DNA of 64,000 nucleotides from Paenibacillus sp. MAHUQ-63 (GCF_028765165.1 NZ_JARADB010000008.1:62001-126000), one strand, 5' to 3'. Shown: positions 1 through 9,904, counted from the stretch's first letter. Program-made: numbers and translations. The notes: generated by a model not told the origin, from the sequence alone.

Positions 1-55
1 TAACAGGATGGCCAATGGGCAGCACGCAGCTGAATCAAGAGGGGATTAGGACGAA

Positions 56-1261
56 GTGAAACACATGCAGAAGAGTACGTTGTTAATCGTGAGAAGAAGC
101 TTCGCTGCGTTGGTGATGGCCGTGATCGCATGCATCAGTCTAGCGGGTGCGGCATCGGCGCATTTCTCCTCGACCGGGTATTCCGATATTCAGGTAGGCT
201 CGGATACGATTGAGTACCACTTGTGGATCTTGGAGAGCGACTTCGTTCATATATTCCCGGACAAGCCGGACGGGGGCGACAAGCTCAGCGATAAACAATT
301 GGCTTCCTCTATGAAAGCCATCGCCGCTCTGGTCAGCGACGGTTTGGTTGTGACGGGGGACGGCAAAATCGGCAACGGCGAGATTATCGGCGTAAAGCAC
401 GAGAAACGCGCCACGATGGAGATGGTCGGCATCGATATTCGCTACAAGTTCGCAGCTCCTGTGAAACAGTACCTGATGCAGTACAACTTCTTCTGGTACA
501 GCGGCATTGACCCGAATCACAGCAATTATGCGACGATTCAGGTCGGCGGCCAGACGATCCAGCAGGTGCTTGGCAGCCAGAATTACATCGTACAGGTGCA
601 GGGCCCGGGACCGGGGGCAGCCTCGAAGCCGGCCGGGAAACCAGCCGAGCCTTCCGGCTTCAAGACGGCAGGAATCGCAGCTGTGTCAACGGCGCAAGGG
701 ACCGCCGGCGCTTCATGGCTGGCCACACTTAAGACCTACGTCGTCATGGGGATGGAGCACATCTGGTCGGGACTCGATCACCTGCTGTTCCTGTTCGGAC
801 TGCTGCTAGCCGCTGAACAGCGGCCATGGAAAATCGTCCGGCTGATCACAGCCTTCACCATCGGCCACTGCATCACGCTCGTTCTATCATCGCTGGAGAT
901 TGCTTATTTGTCGCCGCGAATCGTCGAGCCGTTAATTGCGCTGAGCATTGTCTACATTGCTGTAGAGAACATCTGGAAGAAGCGGGAGAGCGCACGGGAA
1001 GTTGTAACCCTGCTGTTCGGCCTCGTGCATGGCTTCGGCTTCGCCGAAGTGCTGCGGGGAACGCTCTCAGGTGAGATGGCATTGCCATTATTCTCCTTCA
1101 ACCTAGGCGTAGAGATCGGTCAGCTGGTCGTCGTGGCGATTGTGATTCCAGTCCTTCTGTGGATTCGGCGCCTGCCATGGCAGATCAAATGGAACCAATA
1201 TGCTTCCGGTCTAATCGGTGTATTCGGACTTTATTGGTTGATTGAACGCATGATTAGTTAA
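56..1261 (+). CDS. HupE/UreJ family membrane protein
   Basis: This 401-residue protein has a signal-peptide-like N-terminus (basic residues, then a hydrophobic stretch ending near AASA at about residue 35). An extracellular-looking domain of about 190 residues follows, then a linker rich in G, P and A, then a C-terminal membrane domain with about six hydrophobic segments from residue 225. The membrane part carries the HupE/UreJ_2 signatures: GLDHLLFLFGLLL, an ITAFTIGHCITL segment and LVHGFGFA, with the conserved histidines characteristic of the family. Family members are proposed nickel/cobalt or other metal permeases, but the substrate here cannot be read from sequence. The start is GTG at 56 or ATG at 65, with a GAGGGG-type ribosome binding site upstream. 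It lies 33 nt before the SLH protein and may be co-transcribed with it. Bases 1-55 may hold the end of an upstream gene, but nothing there can be assigned. Confidence 0.85.
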   Translation: MKHMQKSTLLIVRRSFAALVMAVIACISLAGAASAHFSSTGYSDIQVGSDTIEYHLWILESDFVHIFPDKPDGGDKLSDKQLASSMKAIAALVSDGLVVTGDGKIGNGEIIGVKHEKRATMEMVGIDIRYKFAAPVKQYLMQYNFFWYSGIDPNHSNYATIQVGGQTIQQVLGSQNYIVQVQGPGPGAASKPAGKPAEPSGFKTAGIAAVSTAQGTAGASWLATLKTYVVMGMEHIWSGLDHLLFLFGLLLAAEQRPWKIVRLITAFTIGHCITLVLSSLEIAYLSPRIVEPLIALSIVYIAVENIWKKRESAREVVTLLFGLVHGFGFAEVLRGTLSGEMALPLFSFNLGVEIGQLVVVAIVIPVLLWIRRLPWQIKWNQYASGLIGVFGLYWLIERMIS

Positions 1262-1294
1262 TACAAACTTTTATGATGAGGGGACGTTATCAAG

Positions 1295-4200
1295 TTGGTT
1301 ATGAAGAGTTTCAAACGATGGGTATCCGGCGTGACGGTGGCCGGGATGATGTTCAGCATGTTAGCGCCGATGGCTTCCGCTGATGGGGTCGTCGTACAAG
1401 CCGTAGATAATGCCCAAGTGCCTAAGCTGCTCATTACGGAGCTCGTGCCGGATACGGCGAATTTCGACAGTGCCGATGCCTACGAATTTATTGAAGTTTA
1501 TAATAATTCGAATCAAACGCTGGATTTTAACCAGTACAATCTAGTCTATCGGTTCTCCGGTGCGGATACCGTCTGGGCGCCGTATCAAAACACGAATCCA
1601 GGCGGCAGTATGCCGATTCCCGCGCAATCATCCATCGTGCTGTGGGTCATGAATGCGAAGAACAAAGGCTTGACGGCTGCCGATTTTAATACCAATTTCC
1701 AAACGAACCTGCAGATGAACGTCAACCTGTACCGCGTGGAAGGCGGCGGCGGGATGCACAACAGCTCTCCAAGGGACTTGGTTATTCAGGAAAAGACGGG
1801 CAGCGACATTTCCATTGCCAGCTACCAGAACGATAATCAAACGCTGCCGGACAAAGGGATATTCTACCGCTATCCGACCAACGGTTCGAAAAATATGGTG
1901 ATGTACGGCTCCGGAGAAGATACCAACCCGGCGAAGGCGACCCCGGGGGTTATTGATCCTACGCAGGTTCCGTCCGTTCCACGGGTGTTCTCGCAAGCTC
2001 CGGCCATCGCGCATACACCGGTTACGCAAGCGGATCAGAAGAACGATCTGGTGCTTCAAGCGCAGGTGGCCAATGCCGAGCAGGGCGAAACCGTAGCAGC
2101 TGCAGTTTATTATCAAATGGCTTCGCAGACCGGCTATGACTCCGTTCCAATGACCGTTACAGGAAGCAACCAGTACCAAGCGGTCATTCCGAGAGCGAAA
2201 CTGACGGAAAGCCAGATGAAATATTACATTCAAGCGGATGACGGCTTCAGCACGGTCAGATCGAGCGTATACGGCGTTGCGGTCGCGATGGACCAGTCCG
2301 ACTATTCCAAAGTTCCGCCGCTTATGGTGACGGAGATTGTGCCGGATTCCACGAACGTGGGCTCGGCGGACGGCTACGAGTTCGTTGAAGTGTACAACAA
2401 CACGGATCAAACGATTAATTTCAAAGACTACAAAGTCGTCTACCGCTATACGGACTCCGGGCCGGATGCAGACGTTCCATGGCCTGCGGACAAAGAGGAC
2501 ATGCTCATTCCATCGAAGGGGACGCTCGTCTTTTGGATCATCAACAATCAGAACGGGAACTCGACGGTAGCCGATTTCAACGCCAACTACGGAACGAATC
2601 TCGTAGAAGGCACCGACATCGTGCGCATTCACAGCGACGGGATGGCGAACGGCTCCAACCGCGGTCTCCTTATCGCTACGAATACAGGCATTGAGTTGTC
2701 CGCCTCTTACTATGTGAACGGCGATTCCAAAGCCAACAAAGGGATTGTGTACAAATTCCCGGCGACCGGCACCACGATGATCAAAGCCAGCTCAGGTACC
2801 GCAGCAGCAACACCGGGCTCCGTGACGCAGGATCAAGTTCCGCCTCAGACCGTCAAGGTGACTCCGGATACCGTGAAGCCTACGCTGACGGACTTGACCA
2901 AAGAGAGCGTAATCGATCAAGCGAGCGATCTCGAAATCATCGGGGAAGCTCACGACGAAACATCGCTCAAAACCGTAGCGCTCTACTATAAAACGGAGAA
3001 GCAATCCCAATATAACAAGAGATACCTGAAAGAGAGCTTCGCAGATACGCTGTACCATTATACGGTTTATTCCCCTGAACTTATCGGGAGCGCTTATCTG
3101 GACTATTATTTCACAGCTTCCGACGGCACGAATGAGACGACCTCCCCGACGAAGCGGGTTCAAATCCAGGGCGGTTCGGATCACTCCAGCCTGCGCCTGA
3201 ATGTGAAAGACGGTGACGTTGTCGCCCAAACGAAGGTGTTGAAAGGCACAGGCGAGGGCGTCAGTCCGGATAGCCTGAAGCTGTCCATCGACGGCAGCGA
3301 GCTGACGCAGTCGACTTATCATGCGGTGGAGCATGACGCGTTCTTCGCTTTTGAAGTGATGGGCGTGAACTACTATTTCAAAAACGGCATTACGCAGGGG
3401 CAGGAGATTCTCTCGATTTTCCAAGACCCGATTAACAGCTACAAAACGCTGTCCGTACCGATCAAAGCGGACCGTCTGAAGGAAGGCGGCAACGAATTCC
3501 AGATTCGGGCGGGTTCCAAATCTTCGCCGTTCGACGACCGGACCGAAGAGAATAAAGATAATTTCGAAGTGAAGAACGTGCGCCTCGTGTTCGCCGACGG
3601 TACAGTCGTATACGACGCCAAATATAGCGATCCGAACAAAGTGATCAAAATCGGGGATTCCTCCGGTCTGTCGCCGGTGATCGATTTCAACTTCGTCGTT
3701 CCGTCCGCTCAGCTGGCATCCAAGGCTTACGATTGGAACACAACGTCGGTAAGTGACGGTAACCATCAAATTACGATCAGCGATACCGTAGGCGGCGCAG
3801 TTACTTCCAACGTACAGGTGGATAACACAGCTCCGGTTGTGCAGCCATCCATCGAAGAAGGCACCATGTACCGCGGCAGCTTCACGCTCGATGCGAACGT
3901 ATCCGATGCATTGGCGGGCGTAGTCATCGTGGAAGCCAAGCTGGATGAGCAGCCGATTACGCTGCCGATGGCGACTTCTTCCGCACAACTGCCGGCTGGA
4001 GCGCACGTTTTCAACGTGAAAGCAACGGACAAAGTAGGCAATGTGAAGGAAGTCACCGTTCATTTCGAAGTACCGAACGAGACGCCGGATCTGCCGGTGC
4101 TGGTCGCTCCGGGTCAAGGCGCGAACGGTGTGGATACGAACGCTGCTCTAAGCGTGAAAGTAAGCGATCCAATGAACGACGATATGAAAGTGACATTCAA

Positions 4201-6736
4201 TCAAGGCTTCAAATACGATGCAAGCACACAAGGGACGTTCAGCGGCTATCGCGGCGCGGCGGACACGGAACCTCCGAAGCAGGAAAAGCCTGCGGGTGAA
4301 ACCGCTCTGACGCCAGAAGATTATGGCAAAATCAGCAGCGTCGACGGCAGCTACCTCGTTGATGATGCAGTCGAGCAGTTCCCTTACCAGCGCTTCGAGA
4401 TTGCGTTAGACCCTGCGGTTCAAAGCACGGACCAAGTGGAAATTGACTGGAAAGGGAAGTCCCTCGAAGGACGCAAAGTGTCCTTGTACGCTTGGAGCCC
4501 GAGCAAACTGGAGTGGAGCGTTCTCAAGACCGTTATCGCAGGCACCGAAGATTTCGAACTGAAAGCGAGCGTACCGGCAGGCGATTATGCCAACAACGGC
4601 AAGATTCAAGTGATGGTGCAGGACGAAATTGCGGTCACGCAGGAGCAAGCTCCTAGCAGCGACTATGACTTCTCCTTCGTGTGGATGTCTGATACCCAGT
4701 ACTACGCCAAGAGCTATCCTTACATCTATCAGAAAATAGTGAAATGGGTCGCCGATCACAAAGAAGATAACAAAATTAAATACGTCATTCATACAGGCGA
4801 CATTGTCGATAATGCCGATCAAGAGTACCAGTGGATCGAAGCCGACAAGGATATGAAAGTGCTGGAAGCGGCTGGAATCCCTTACGGGGTGCTCGCAGGT
4901 AACCATGACGTTGGCCATCAAAACAATGATTACAGCTACTACAACAAATGGTTTGGCGAGGATCGCTTCAAAAATCAGCCGACATACGGCGAATCCTACG
5001 ATAACAACCGCGGTCACTATGATTTGGTTTCCTCGAACGGTAATGACTTCATCGTCATTTACATGGGTTGGGGTTACGGGGATAAAGAGATCGACTGGAT
5101 CGACAGTGTGCTGAAAAAGTATCCGAACCGCAAAGCGATTCTGAACTTCCACGAGTTCATGCTCGTCTCCAACAACCGCGCTCCGATGGCGGAGAAAGTG
5201 TTCGAGCGCGTCATTAAGCCGAATAAGAACGTCATTGCCGCACTATCCGGCCACTATCACGATGCGGAGCTGAAAGTCGATCCGATCGACGACAACGGTG
5301 ACGGCGTGGCGGACCGCAATGTGTATCAAATGCTGGCGGACTACCAGGGCGCGCCGGAAGGCGGACTTGGGTATATCCGTTTGATGCAGTTCGATATGAA
5401 GAATGGCAAAATCAACATGAAGACTTATTCGCCGCATTTGGACGATTACACCTTCTATGATGATGAGCCTATCAAAGATGAGTTCACTTTGGACCTGAAC
5501 CTGGATGCCGTGACGAAACGTGTAGCTACCGATTATATCGGGGTGAACGTGTACACGAACAAAACGATTGGCAGCGTGGCAAGCGTGAAGAGCGGTCAGA
5601 ATGCTGCGGTAACGTGGCCGAACCTTGCTGCGAATGCGACTTACCAATGGTACGCTGTTGCGGAGGATGCGTATGGCGGTACGAGACAGTCGGATATTTG
5701 GAAGTTTACGACGGGGATAGCAGGCGGTTCTGATGATTCCGATGATTCGGAGGATTCAGGCGCAGGAGGCTCTGTAGGCGGAGGCGTACCGGCAAGTCCG
5801 TCGGAGACAACGATTCCTGCCGGTGGCGGTACCGCTGCCCTGGAGGGAGCGACCATCGTCATTCCGAGCGGGGCTCTTCCAAGCGATGTGAAAATTAAGG
5901 TCGTTAAATTATCGGGTAGCGCTTCGCTTCCGGTAGACGCATCGGCACAGCTCCTTGGCGATGTATATGAGTTTACCAAGGATCGAGACGGCGCATTCAC
6001 CAAAGCGATTCAAATCACCTTGCCATTCGATAAAGACAAAGTGGACTTGAACAAGCTGCAGCTCGGCCTGTACTGGTTCAATGAGACAACCAAAGCGTGG
6101 GTACTGCTGGATGACATCAAGGTGGATCCAGTGAAGGGCACTGTCACAGGCTCGGTTACACATTTCACGAAATTCGCCGTCATCGCGAATCCGAAAGAAG
6201 ATGTGAAGCCTCCTGTTACAGCGAACCTTGCCGATATCACAGGGCATTGGGCGGAAAGCAGCATTCGGGAATTGATCGGTAAGGGCGCTATCAATGGCTA
6301 TGAGGACGGCACCTTCAAGCCGGACAACCGCATCACTCGTGCGGAGTTCGTCTCGATCGTCGTGAAAGTGCTCGGGCTCGGCGTGCAGGGCGGCCAGTCG
6401 TTCTCCGACACGTCCAGCCACTGGGCGAAGGATGTCATCGCTACGGCTGCAGCGCAGGGCATCGTGACCGGCTATACCGATACGACGTTCGGACCGGATG
6501 ACCAGATTACCCGCGAGCAAATGGCGGAGATCATCGTTCGTGCCGCACATCTGGCCAAAGGAACAGCCGGCACTTCGTTTGCCGATCAGGCGCAGATTTC
6601 GGAGTGGGCGCAAGGCGCGGTTGCCGCTTTGACGGCGAAAGGCTACCTGAACGGTTACGAGGACGGCACGTTCAGACCGCAAGGATTGACGACTCGTGCG
6701 GAAGCGTCCGCTATGATTTTGCGGGCTTTGAAGTAA
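1295..6736 (+). CDS. Exported SLH-anchored metallophosphoesterase with two lamin-tail domains
   Basis: This 1,813-residue surface protein opens with a signal peptide (about residues 1-30, ending MASA). Two repeated lamin-tail-like domains begin near residues 43 and 341, each starting TE(L/I)VPD and followed by EF(I/V)EVYNN. Ig-like stretches follow. A calcineurin-type metallophosphoesterase domain covers about 1121-1370, with the metal-binding motifs SDTQ, HTGDIVD, GNHD and GHYH. A Ser/Asp/Gly linker and a ZU5-like domain near 1505 come next. Three SLH repeats end the protein (about 1645-1813), each with W-A...GYxDxTF.P...TR-type residues. The SLH repeats imply anchoring to pyruvylated wall polymer, and the phosphoesterase implies hydrolysis of an extracellular phosphoester; the substrate is unknown. 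TTG at 1295 is preferred because the GAGGGG site lies 11 nt upstream, while the ATG at 1301 is further away. A strong hairpin terminator follows the stop. Confidence 0.9.
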   Translation: MVMKSFKRWVSGVTVAGMMFSMLAPMASADGVVVQAVDNAQVPKLLITELVPDTANFDSADAYEFIEVYNNSNQTLDFNQYNLVYRFSGADTVWAPYQNTNPGGSMPIPAQSSIVLWVMNAKNKGLTAADFNTNFQTNLQMNVNLYRVEGGGGMHNSSPRDLVIQEKTGSDISIASYQNDNQTLPDKGIFYRYPTNGSKNMVMYGSGEDTNPAKATPGVIDPTQVPSVPRVFSQAPAIAHTPVTQADQKNDLVLQAQVANAEQGETVAAAVYYQMASQTGYDSVPMTVTGSNQYQAVIPRAKLTESQMKYYIQADDGFSTVRSSVYGVAVAMDQSDYSKVPPLMVTEIVPDSTNVGSADGYEFVEVYNNTDQTINFKDYKVVYRYTDSGPDADVPWPADKEDMLIPSKGTLVFWIINNQNGNSTVADFNANYGTNLVEGTDIVRIHSDGMANGSNRGLLIATNTGIELSASYYVNGDSKANKGIVYKFPATGTTMIKASSGTAAATPGSVTQDQVPPQTVKVTPDTVKPTLTDLTKESVIDQASDLEIIGEAHDETSLKTVALYYKTEKQSQYNKRYLKESFADTLYHYTVYSPELIGSAYLDYYFTASDGTNETTSPTKRVQIQGGSDHSSLRLNVKDGDVVAQTKVLKGTGEGVSPDSLKLSIDGSELTQSTYHAVEHDAFFAFEVMGVNYYFKNGITQGQEILSIFQDPINSYKTLSVPIKADRLKEGGNEFQIRAGSKSSPFDDRTEENKDNFEVKNVRLVFADGTVVYDAKYSDPNKVIKIGDSSGLSPVIDFNFVVPSAQLASKAYDWNTTSVSDGNHQITISDTVGGAVTSNVQVDNTAPVVQPSIEEGTMYRGSFTLDANVSDALAGVVIVEAKLDEQPITLPMATSSAQLPAGAHVFNVKATDKVGNVKEVTVHFEVPNETPDLPVLVAPGQGANGVDTNAALSVKVSDPMNDDMKVTFNQGFKYDASTQGTFSGYRGAADTEPPKQEKPAGETALTPEDYGKISSVDGSYLVDDAVEQFPYQRFEIALDPAVQSTDQVEIDWKGKSLEGRKVSLYAWSPSKLEWSVLKTVIAGTEDFELKASVPAGDYANNGKIQVMVQDEIAVTQEQAPSSDYDFSFVWMSDTQYYAKSYPYIYQKIVKWVADHKEDNKIKYVIHTGDIVDNADQEYQWIEADKDMKVLEAAGIPYGVLAGNHDVGHQNNDYSYYNKWFGEDRFKNQPTYGESYDNNRGHYDLVSSNGNDFIVIYMGWGYGDKEIDWIDSVLKKYPNRKAILNFHEFMLVSNNRAPMAEKVFERVIKPNKNVIAALSGHYHDAELKVDPIDDNGDGVADRNVYQMLADYQGAPEGGLGYIRLMQFDMKNGKINMKTYSPHLDDYTFYDDEPIKDEFTLDLNLDAVTKRVATDYIGVNVYTNKTIGSVASVKSGQNAAVTWPNLAANATYQWYAVAEDAYGGTRQSDIWKFTTGIAGGSDDSDDSEDSGAGGSVGGGVPASPSETTIPAGGGTAALEGATIVIPSGALPSDVKIKVVKLSGSASLPVDASAQLLGDVYEFTKDRDGAFTKAIQITLPFDKDKVDLNKLQLGLYWFNETTKAWVLLDDIKVDPVKGTVTGSVTHFTKFAVIANPKEDVKPPVTANLADITGHWAESSIRELIGKGAINGYEDGTFKPDNRITRAEFVSIVVKVLGLGVQGGQSFSDTSSHWAKDVIATAAAQGIVTGYTDTTFGPDDQITREQMAEIIVRAAHLAKGTAGTSFADQAQISEWAQGAVAALTAKGYLNGYEDGTFRPQGLTTRAEASAMILRALK

Positions 6737-6743
6737 CATAATG

Positions 6744-6782
6744 AAGGGCTCCTGCGTCTGAATAGACGGGGAGCCCTTTCGT
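6744..6782 (+). terminator. Rho-independent terminator after the SLH protein
   Basis: AAGGGCTCC at 6744-6752 pairs with GGAGCCCTT at 6770-6778, followed by a short T-rich tail. It lies 8 nt behind the stop of the SLH gene and between two convergent genes. Confidence 0.8.
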
Positions 6783-6790
6783 CATTCCTT

Positions 6791-7441
6791 TTATCTGCGT
6801 CTGCGCTTGGCAGTTCCGGATTTATAACCGCCTTTGCGTCTGCGCGCCGTACCGGATTTCTTCCGGCGTTTACGCTTCGGCCGGAACACTTCAATGGAAT
6901 CGTCGGAAGCGACCTTGCCTTTGCCGATGGAGCCGAATATCGTTTTCACCATGGGGGCCATTTGCTGGAAGGTAGACATGAACTTCTGCACCTTGCCCAT
7001 CGTGCCGAGGATGCCGTCAATGCCGCCCATCCGCTCCACGAAGCCGGAGATCTGCTTCAGGTTAATACCGCTGAGCGGGTTCGAGCTGCCGCCGGCTGCC
7101 GCTCCGCCGCCTCCGAGGAGGTTGCTGAGGAAATTGCCGCCGCCGCCTCCAGCACCGGCACCGCCGCCGCCGAAGAGTCCGCCGCCTGGGTTACCGCCAC
7201 CGCCGAAGAAACCGCCACCCCCGCCGGCCGGAGGGCCGCCGAAGAAACCGCCGCCTCCTCCTTCGAAAGGCGTAGGGAGACCCCCGCCTTGCGCGAAATC
7301 CGAGAACGGAGCGCCGCCGCCCAGGCCAGGATAGGAACCAAATGCGCGATTGTCACCAACTTGCGGAGGTAGTGCGATACTTCTGGTTTGAGCCTCAGGA
7401 TGACTGCCGCCATTGCCAATGATGATTCTAGAGTTAGTCAC
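6791..7441 (-). CDS. Glycine-rich protein with basic C-terminal tail
   Basis: This 216-residue protein is read from a GTG at 7441, with an AAAGGAT site about 12 nt upstream. The N-terminal half is low complexity: runs of glycine broken by FFGG, LFGGG and P. A short non-repetitive middle follows (about 125-180), with MGGIDGILGTMGKVQKF and MAPMVKTIFG and an amphipathic helical look. The tail is arginine/lysine-rich with a twice-used KSGTA(R/K)RR unit. The middle segment and the glycine-rich composition recall small Bacillus spore or coat-associated proteins (YqfQ/VrrA-like), but I cannot confirm the family. It is convergent with the SLH gene. The plus-strand frames over it are compositional shadows. 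A real gene is likely; the function is unknown. Confidence 0.65.
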   Translation of the reverse strand: MTNSRIIIGNGGSHPEAQTRSIALPPQVGDNRAFGSYPGLGGGAPFSDFAQGGGLPTPFEGGGGGFFGGPPAGGGGGFFGGGGNPGGGLFGGGGAGAGGGGGNFLSNLLGGGGAAAGGSSNPLSGINLKQISGFVERMGGIDGILGTMGKVQKFMSTFQQMAPMVKTIFGSIGKGKVASDDSIEVFRPKRKRRKKSGTARRRKGGYKSGTAKRRRR

Positions 7442-7678
7442 TGGAATTCACGATCCTTTTTATCAGATTTGTCTCCTACAGGATATGTCACTTGCCTATC
7501 GTTGGTATGGACGAATGTCACGGGTCCTAGATATTTGTCACAATGCAGCTCTTTAACGCATAGAAATTTTAACGTTTCGCAATCCTAAAGGCAGGATTTA
7601 TTCCGGACATGTCGAATGATACTCTTGAGCTTACTAAATTAGGAGCTAACATGCATTTCTACCAGGAGTTGATACCCT

Positions 7679-7969
7679 ATGCAATTAAAGAAATTAAACG
7701 ATAAAGCGATAGACCAGCTTTTCGAAGCCATTCTGACCCTTAAAGATATAGAGGAGTGCTACGTTTTCTTCGACGACCTGTGCACCGTGAACGAAATTCA
7801 GTCGCTGTCCCAGCGCCTGGAGGTTGCCCGCATGCTGCGCAAGGGGTGCACCTACAACCAGATCGAAGCGGAAACCGGTGCGTCTACCGCAACCATCTCC
7901 CGCGTTAAGCGCTGCTTGAACTATGGCAATGACGGGTATGTGCTGACGTTAGATCGTTTAGGCCGTTAA
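7679..7969 (+). CDS. yerC: YerC/YecD family TrpR-like DNA-binding protein
   Basis: This 96-residue protein is entirely a TrpR-like helical domain. The segment LSQRLEVARML followed by CTYNQIEAETGASTATISRV is the characteristic helix-turn-helix of the YerC/YecD family, in which a TrpR-superfamily fold binds operator DNA. Length matches the family (about 100 residues). The ORF starts at ATG 7679 after an AGGAGTTGATACCCT sequence with good ribosome-binding-site spacing. It stands alone, with a terminator directly downstream. In Bacillus, yerC maps to the same broad neighbourhood as dgkB and rlmCD, which supports the assignment. Its target genes cannot be inferred from this window. Confidence 0.88.
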   Translation: MQLKKLNDKAIDQLFEAILTLKDIEECYVFFDDLCTVNEIQSLSQRLEVARMLRKGCTYNQIEAETGASTATISRVKRCLNYGNDGYVLTLDRLGR

Positions 7970-7998
7970 TTTTTAAGCGTATAAAATAGTCGTTCAAG

Positions 7999-8033
7999 AT
8001 CCTGCGTTACCAAGTGTAATGCGGGATTTTTCC
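7999..8033 (+). terminator. Terminator after yerC
   Basis: ATCCTGCGTTAC at 7999-8010 pairs with GTAATGCGGGAT at 8016-8027 with two G-U wobbles, followed by TTTTTCC. Confidence 0.8.
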
Positions 8034-8120
8034 TGTTTATCAATGGCTCAATTGACATGTGGGAACACATTCGTTAGCATAGGGTTGTAAGTATGGTGAG
8101 AACGGGTGGGGAATAATGGC

Positions 8121-8906
8121 ATGAACAAATACGGAGTCCTGGTCATCAGCCACGGATCCCGGGATGCAGGCTGGGTGCAGCTGGTCGACGAGGCCGTGAG
8201 CGCCGTGGCGATGCCGGAAGGCGTGCCGATCTATGCCTCTTACCTGGAGCTGGTGGATGGCCGTTTGATTCAAGACGGCATATACAATCTGGAAGCGCAA
8301 GACGTGACCGACATCATTGTCGTTCCGCTCTTCGTGTCCTCCGGGAGTACACATATCGATGAAATCTCATATGCCCTGGGCGTCATCCCCGAGCCGCAAT
8401 TGGAAACGGATATGGAGCCTTTCGATATTAAGGCGCGTATTCATTTCACATCGCCGATTGATGACGATCCCGTGATTGCGGAGATTATATATAGTAAAAT
8501 CAAGGATTTATCCGTATCGCCCGGCGACGAAATTGTGATGCTGATCGGCCACGGCAGTGTGGAGCCAGGGTTCCATGAGAAATGGCTGCACGGACTGGAA
8601 CAGCTCGCCGGACGGTTGAAAGCGCTTGGCGGTTATGCCGAGGCGGATGTTGCGATGCTTTTGCCGGATCAGGTGTCCAGCAAGATGACGGCGTGGGCGG
8701 AGAAGAAGCCGGAGCATGCCGTGATCGTAGCGCCGCTGTTTTTAAGTGAAGGCTATTTTACCAATCACGTGGTCCCTTCCCGTTTGGAGGGATTCTCGTA
8801 CCGATACCATGGACGGGCGCTGCTGCCAAGTCCGCTAATTTCCAAATGGATCGGGAAGCAGATCGCTTCCGCGATGCCAGACGGCCAAACAGGTGATGAG
8901 ACATAA
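8121..8906 (+). CDS. CbiX/SirB-type sirohydrochlorin chelatase-like protein
   Basis: The protein is about 261 residues from ATG 8121, with a GGGTGGGG site about 9 nt upstream; the GTG at 8106 sits inside that site and is less likely. It contains two CbiX half-domains. The first begins VLVISHGSRD and the second carries MLIGHGSVEPGF; each holds the HGS metal-ligand signature of the chelatase family. Class members insert Co or Fe2+ into sirohydrochlorin in cobalamin or siroheme synthesis. No tetrapyrrole genes are adjacent, so a different or dispersed role is possible. The stop overlaps the start of dgkB by one base (TAATG), indicating translational coupling with the lipid kinase. Confidence 0.85.
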   Translation: MNKYGVLVISHGSRDAGWVQLVDEAVSAVAMPEGVPIYASYLELVDGRLIQDGIYNLEAQDVTDIIVVPLFVSSGSTHIDEISYALGVIPEPQLETDMEPFDIKARIHFTSPIDDDPVIAEIIYSKIKDLSVSPGDEIVMLIGHGSVEPGFHEKWLHGLEQLAGRLKALGGYAEADVAMLLPDQVSSKMTAWAEKKPEHAVIVAPLFLSEGYFTNHVVPSRLEGFSYRYHGRALLPSPLISKWIGKQIASAMPDGQTGDET

Positions 8907-9904
8907 TGATCAAAAGAGCAAGACTGATCTATAATCCGACCTCCGGGCGGGAAGAAATGAAGAAGCGTCTGCCGGAGGTGCTTCAGCGCTTGGAACGCGG
9001 CGGCTTCGAAACATCGGCGCATGCGACCATCGGCGAAGGCGATGCGACACTGGCCGCAGCCGAGGCGGTGAGCCGGGGCTTCGATCTCATTATCGCCGCA
9101 GGCGGAGACGGCACCCTGTGCGAAGTCGTCAATGGCATGGCGGAGCGGGAGGGGCGGCCGCCGCTGGGCATTTTGCCGCTGGGGACGACCAACGATTTCG
9201 CCCGCGCGCTCGGCATTCCGAAGAACCTGGAGCAGGCGTGCGACCTGATCATCCAGCAGTTCACCACCGACATCGATGTCGGCAAAATCAACAACCGCTA
9301 CTTCATCAACATCGCCGGCGGCGGCTCGCTTACCGAGCTGACGTACGAAGTCCCGAGCAAGCTCAAAACGATGATCGGCCAATTGGCCTATTATATGAAG
9401 GGACTCGAAAAGCTGCCTAGGCTGAAACCTATCGAGCTGTACGTCAAAGCGGGCGAGCTGGAATTCCATGACGAGGTCATGATGTTCCTGGTCGGCAACA
9501 CCAACTCCGTCGGCGGCTTCGAGAAGCTTGTTCCGGAAGCGCGGATGAATGATGGGTTGTTTGACGTTTTGATCTTGCGCAAGTGTAACCTTGCAGAGTT
9601 TATTAGGGTGGTAACCCTCGCGCTGCGCGGGGAGCATCTGAATGATCCGAATCTGATTTATTTTCAGACGAATTATATTGAGATCAATTCTCCGGACTAC
9701 GTCCAGCTTAATCTGGATGGGGAGTTCGGCGGTACGCTGCCATGTGTGATGACGAACCTGAAGAGCCATCTGCAGATCATCGTCGATGAGTCGGGCCAGT
9801 CGATTTATAAGAAGAAGCTGATTGAGACTTTGACGACGCCGTTTCATTTGAAGGAGCGGATGGATGAGGAGCCTGAGGTGGAGCCGCAGGTGCCACGGGA
9901 GTAG
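8906..9904 (+). CDS. dgkB: Diacylglycerol kinase (DgkB family)
   Basis: This 332-residue soluble lipid kinase has the diagnostic AAGGDGT nucleotide-binding motif near residue 69, followed by EVVNG and GILPLGTTNDFARALG, the canonical block of the DgkB/YegS/sphingosine-kinase family. The C-terminal half has the beta-sandwich substrate domain, with NGLFDVL-like (DGLFDVLIL) and LDGEF motifs. DgkB phosphorylates diacylglycerol to phosphatidic acid at the cytoplasmic membrane face, recycling lipid released by lipoteichoic acid synthesis. The length is typical, with a slightly longer acidic C-terminus. Its ATG overlaps the stop of the upstream chelatase gene, and rlmCD follows 75 nt downstream, the same pairing as yerQ-yefA in Bacillus subtilis. 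Confidence 0.93.
   Translation: MIKRARLIYNPTSGREEMKKRLPEVLQRLERGGFETSAHATIGEGDATLAAAEAVSRGFDLIIAAGGDGTLCEVVNGMAEREGRPPLGILPLGTTNDFARALGIPKNLEQACDLIIQQFTTDIDVGKINNRYFINIAGGGSLTELTYEVPSKLKTMIGQLAYYMKGLEKLPRLKPIELYVKAGELEFHDEVMMFLVGNTNSVGGFEKLVPEARMNDGLFDVLILRKCNLAEFIRVVTLALRGEHLNDPNLIYFQTNYIEINSPDYVQLNLDGEFGGTLPCVMTNLKSHLQIIVDESGQSIYKKKLIETLTTPFHLKERMDEEPEVEPQVPRE

Noticed and set aside
1628..4117. Long minus-strand frames (334 and 441 aa) over the SLH protein gene
   Set aside because: They are antisense shadows of a GC-rich coding frame: His/Arg-rich composition, no ribosome binding site, and no motifs.
6834..7372. Plus-strand proline-rich and alanine-rich frames over the glycine-rich gene
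   Set aside because: They are reverse readings of GGC/GCC repeats; the minus-strand frame has a start, a ribosome binding site and a non-repetitive middle.
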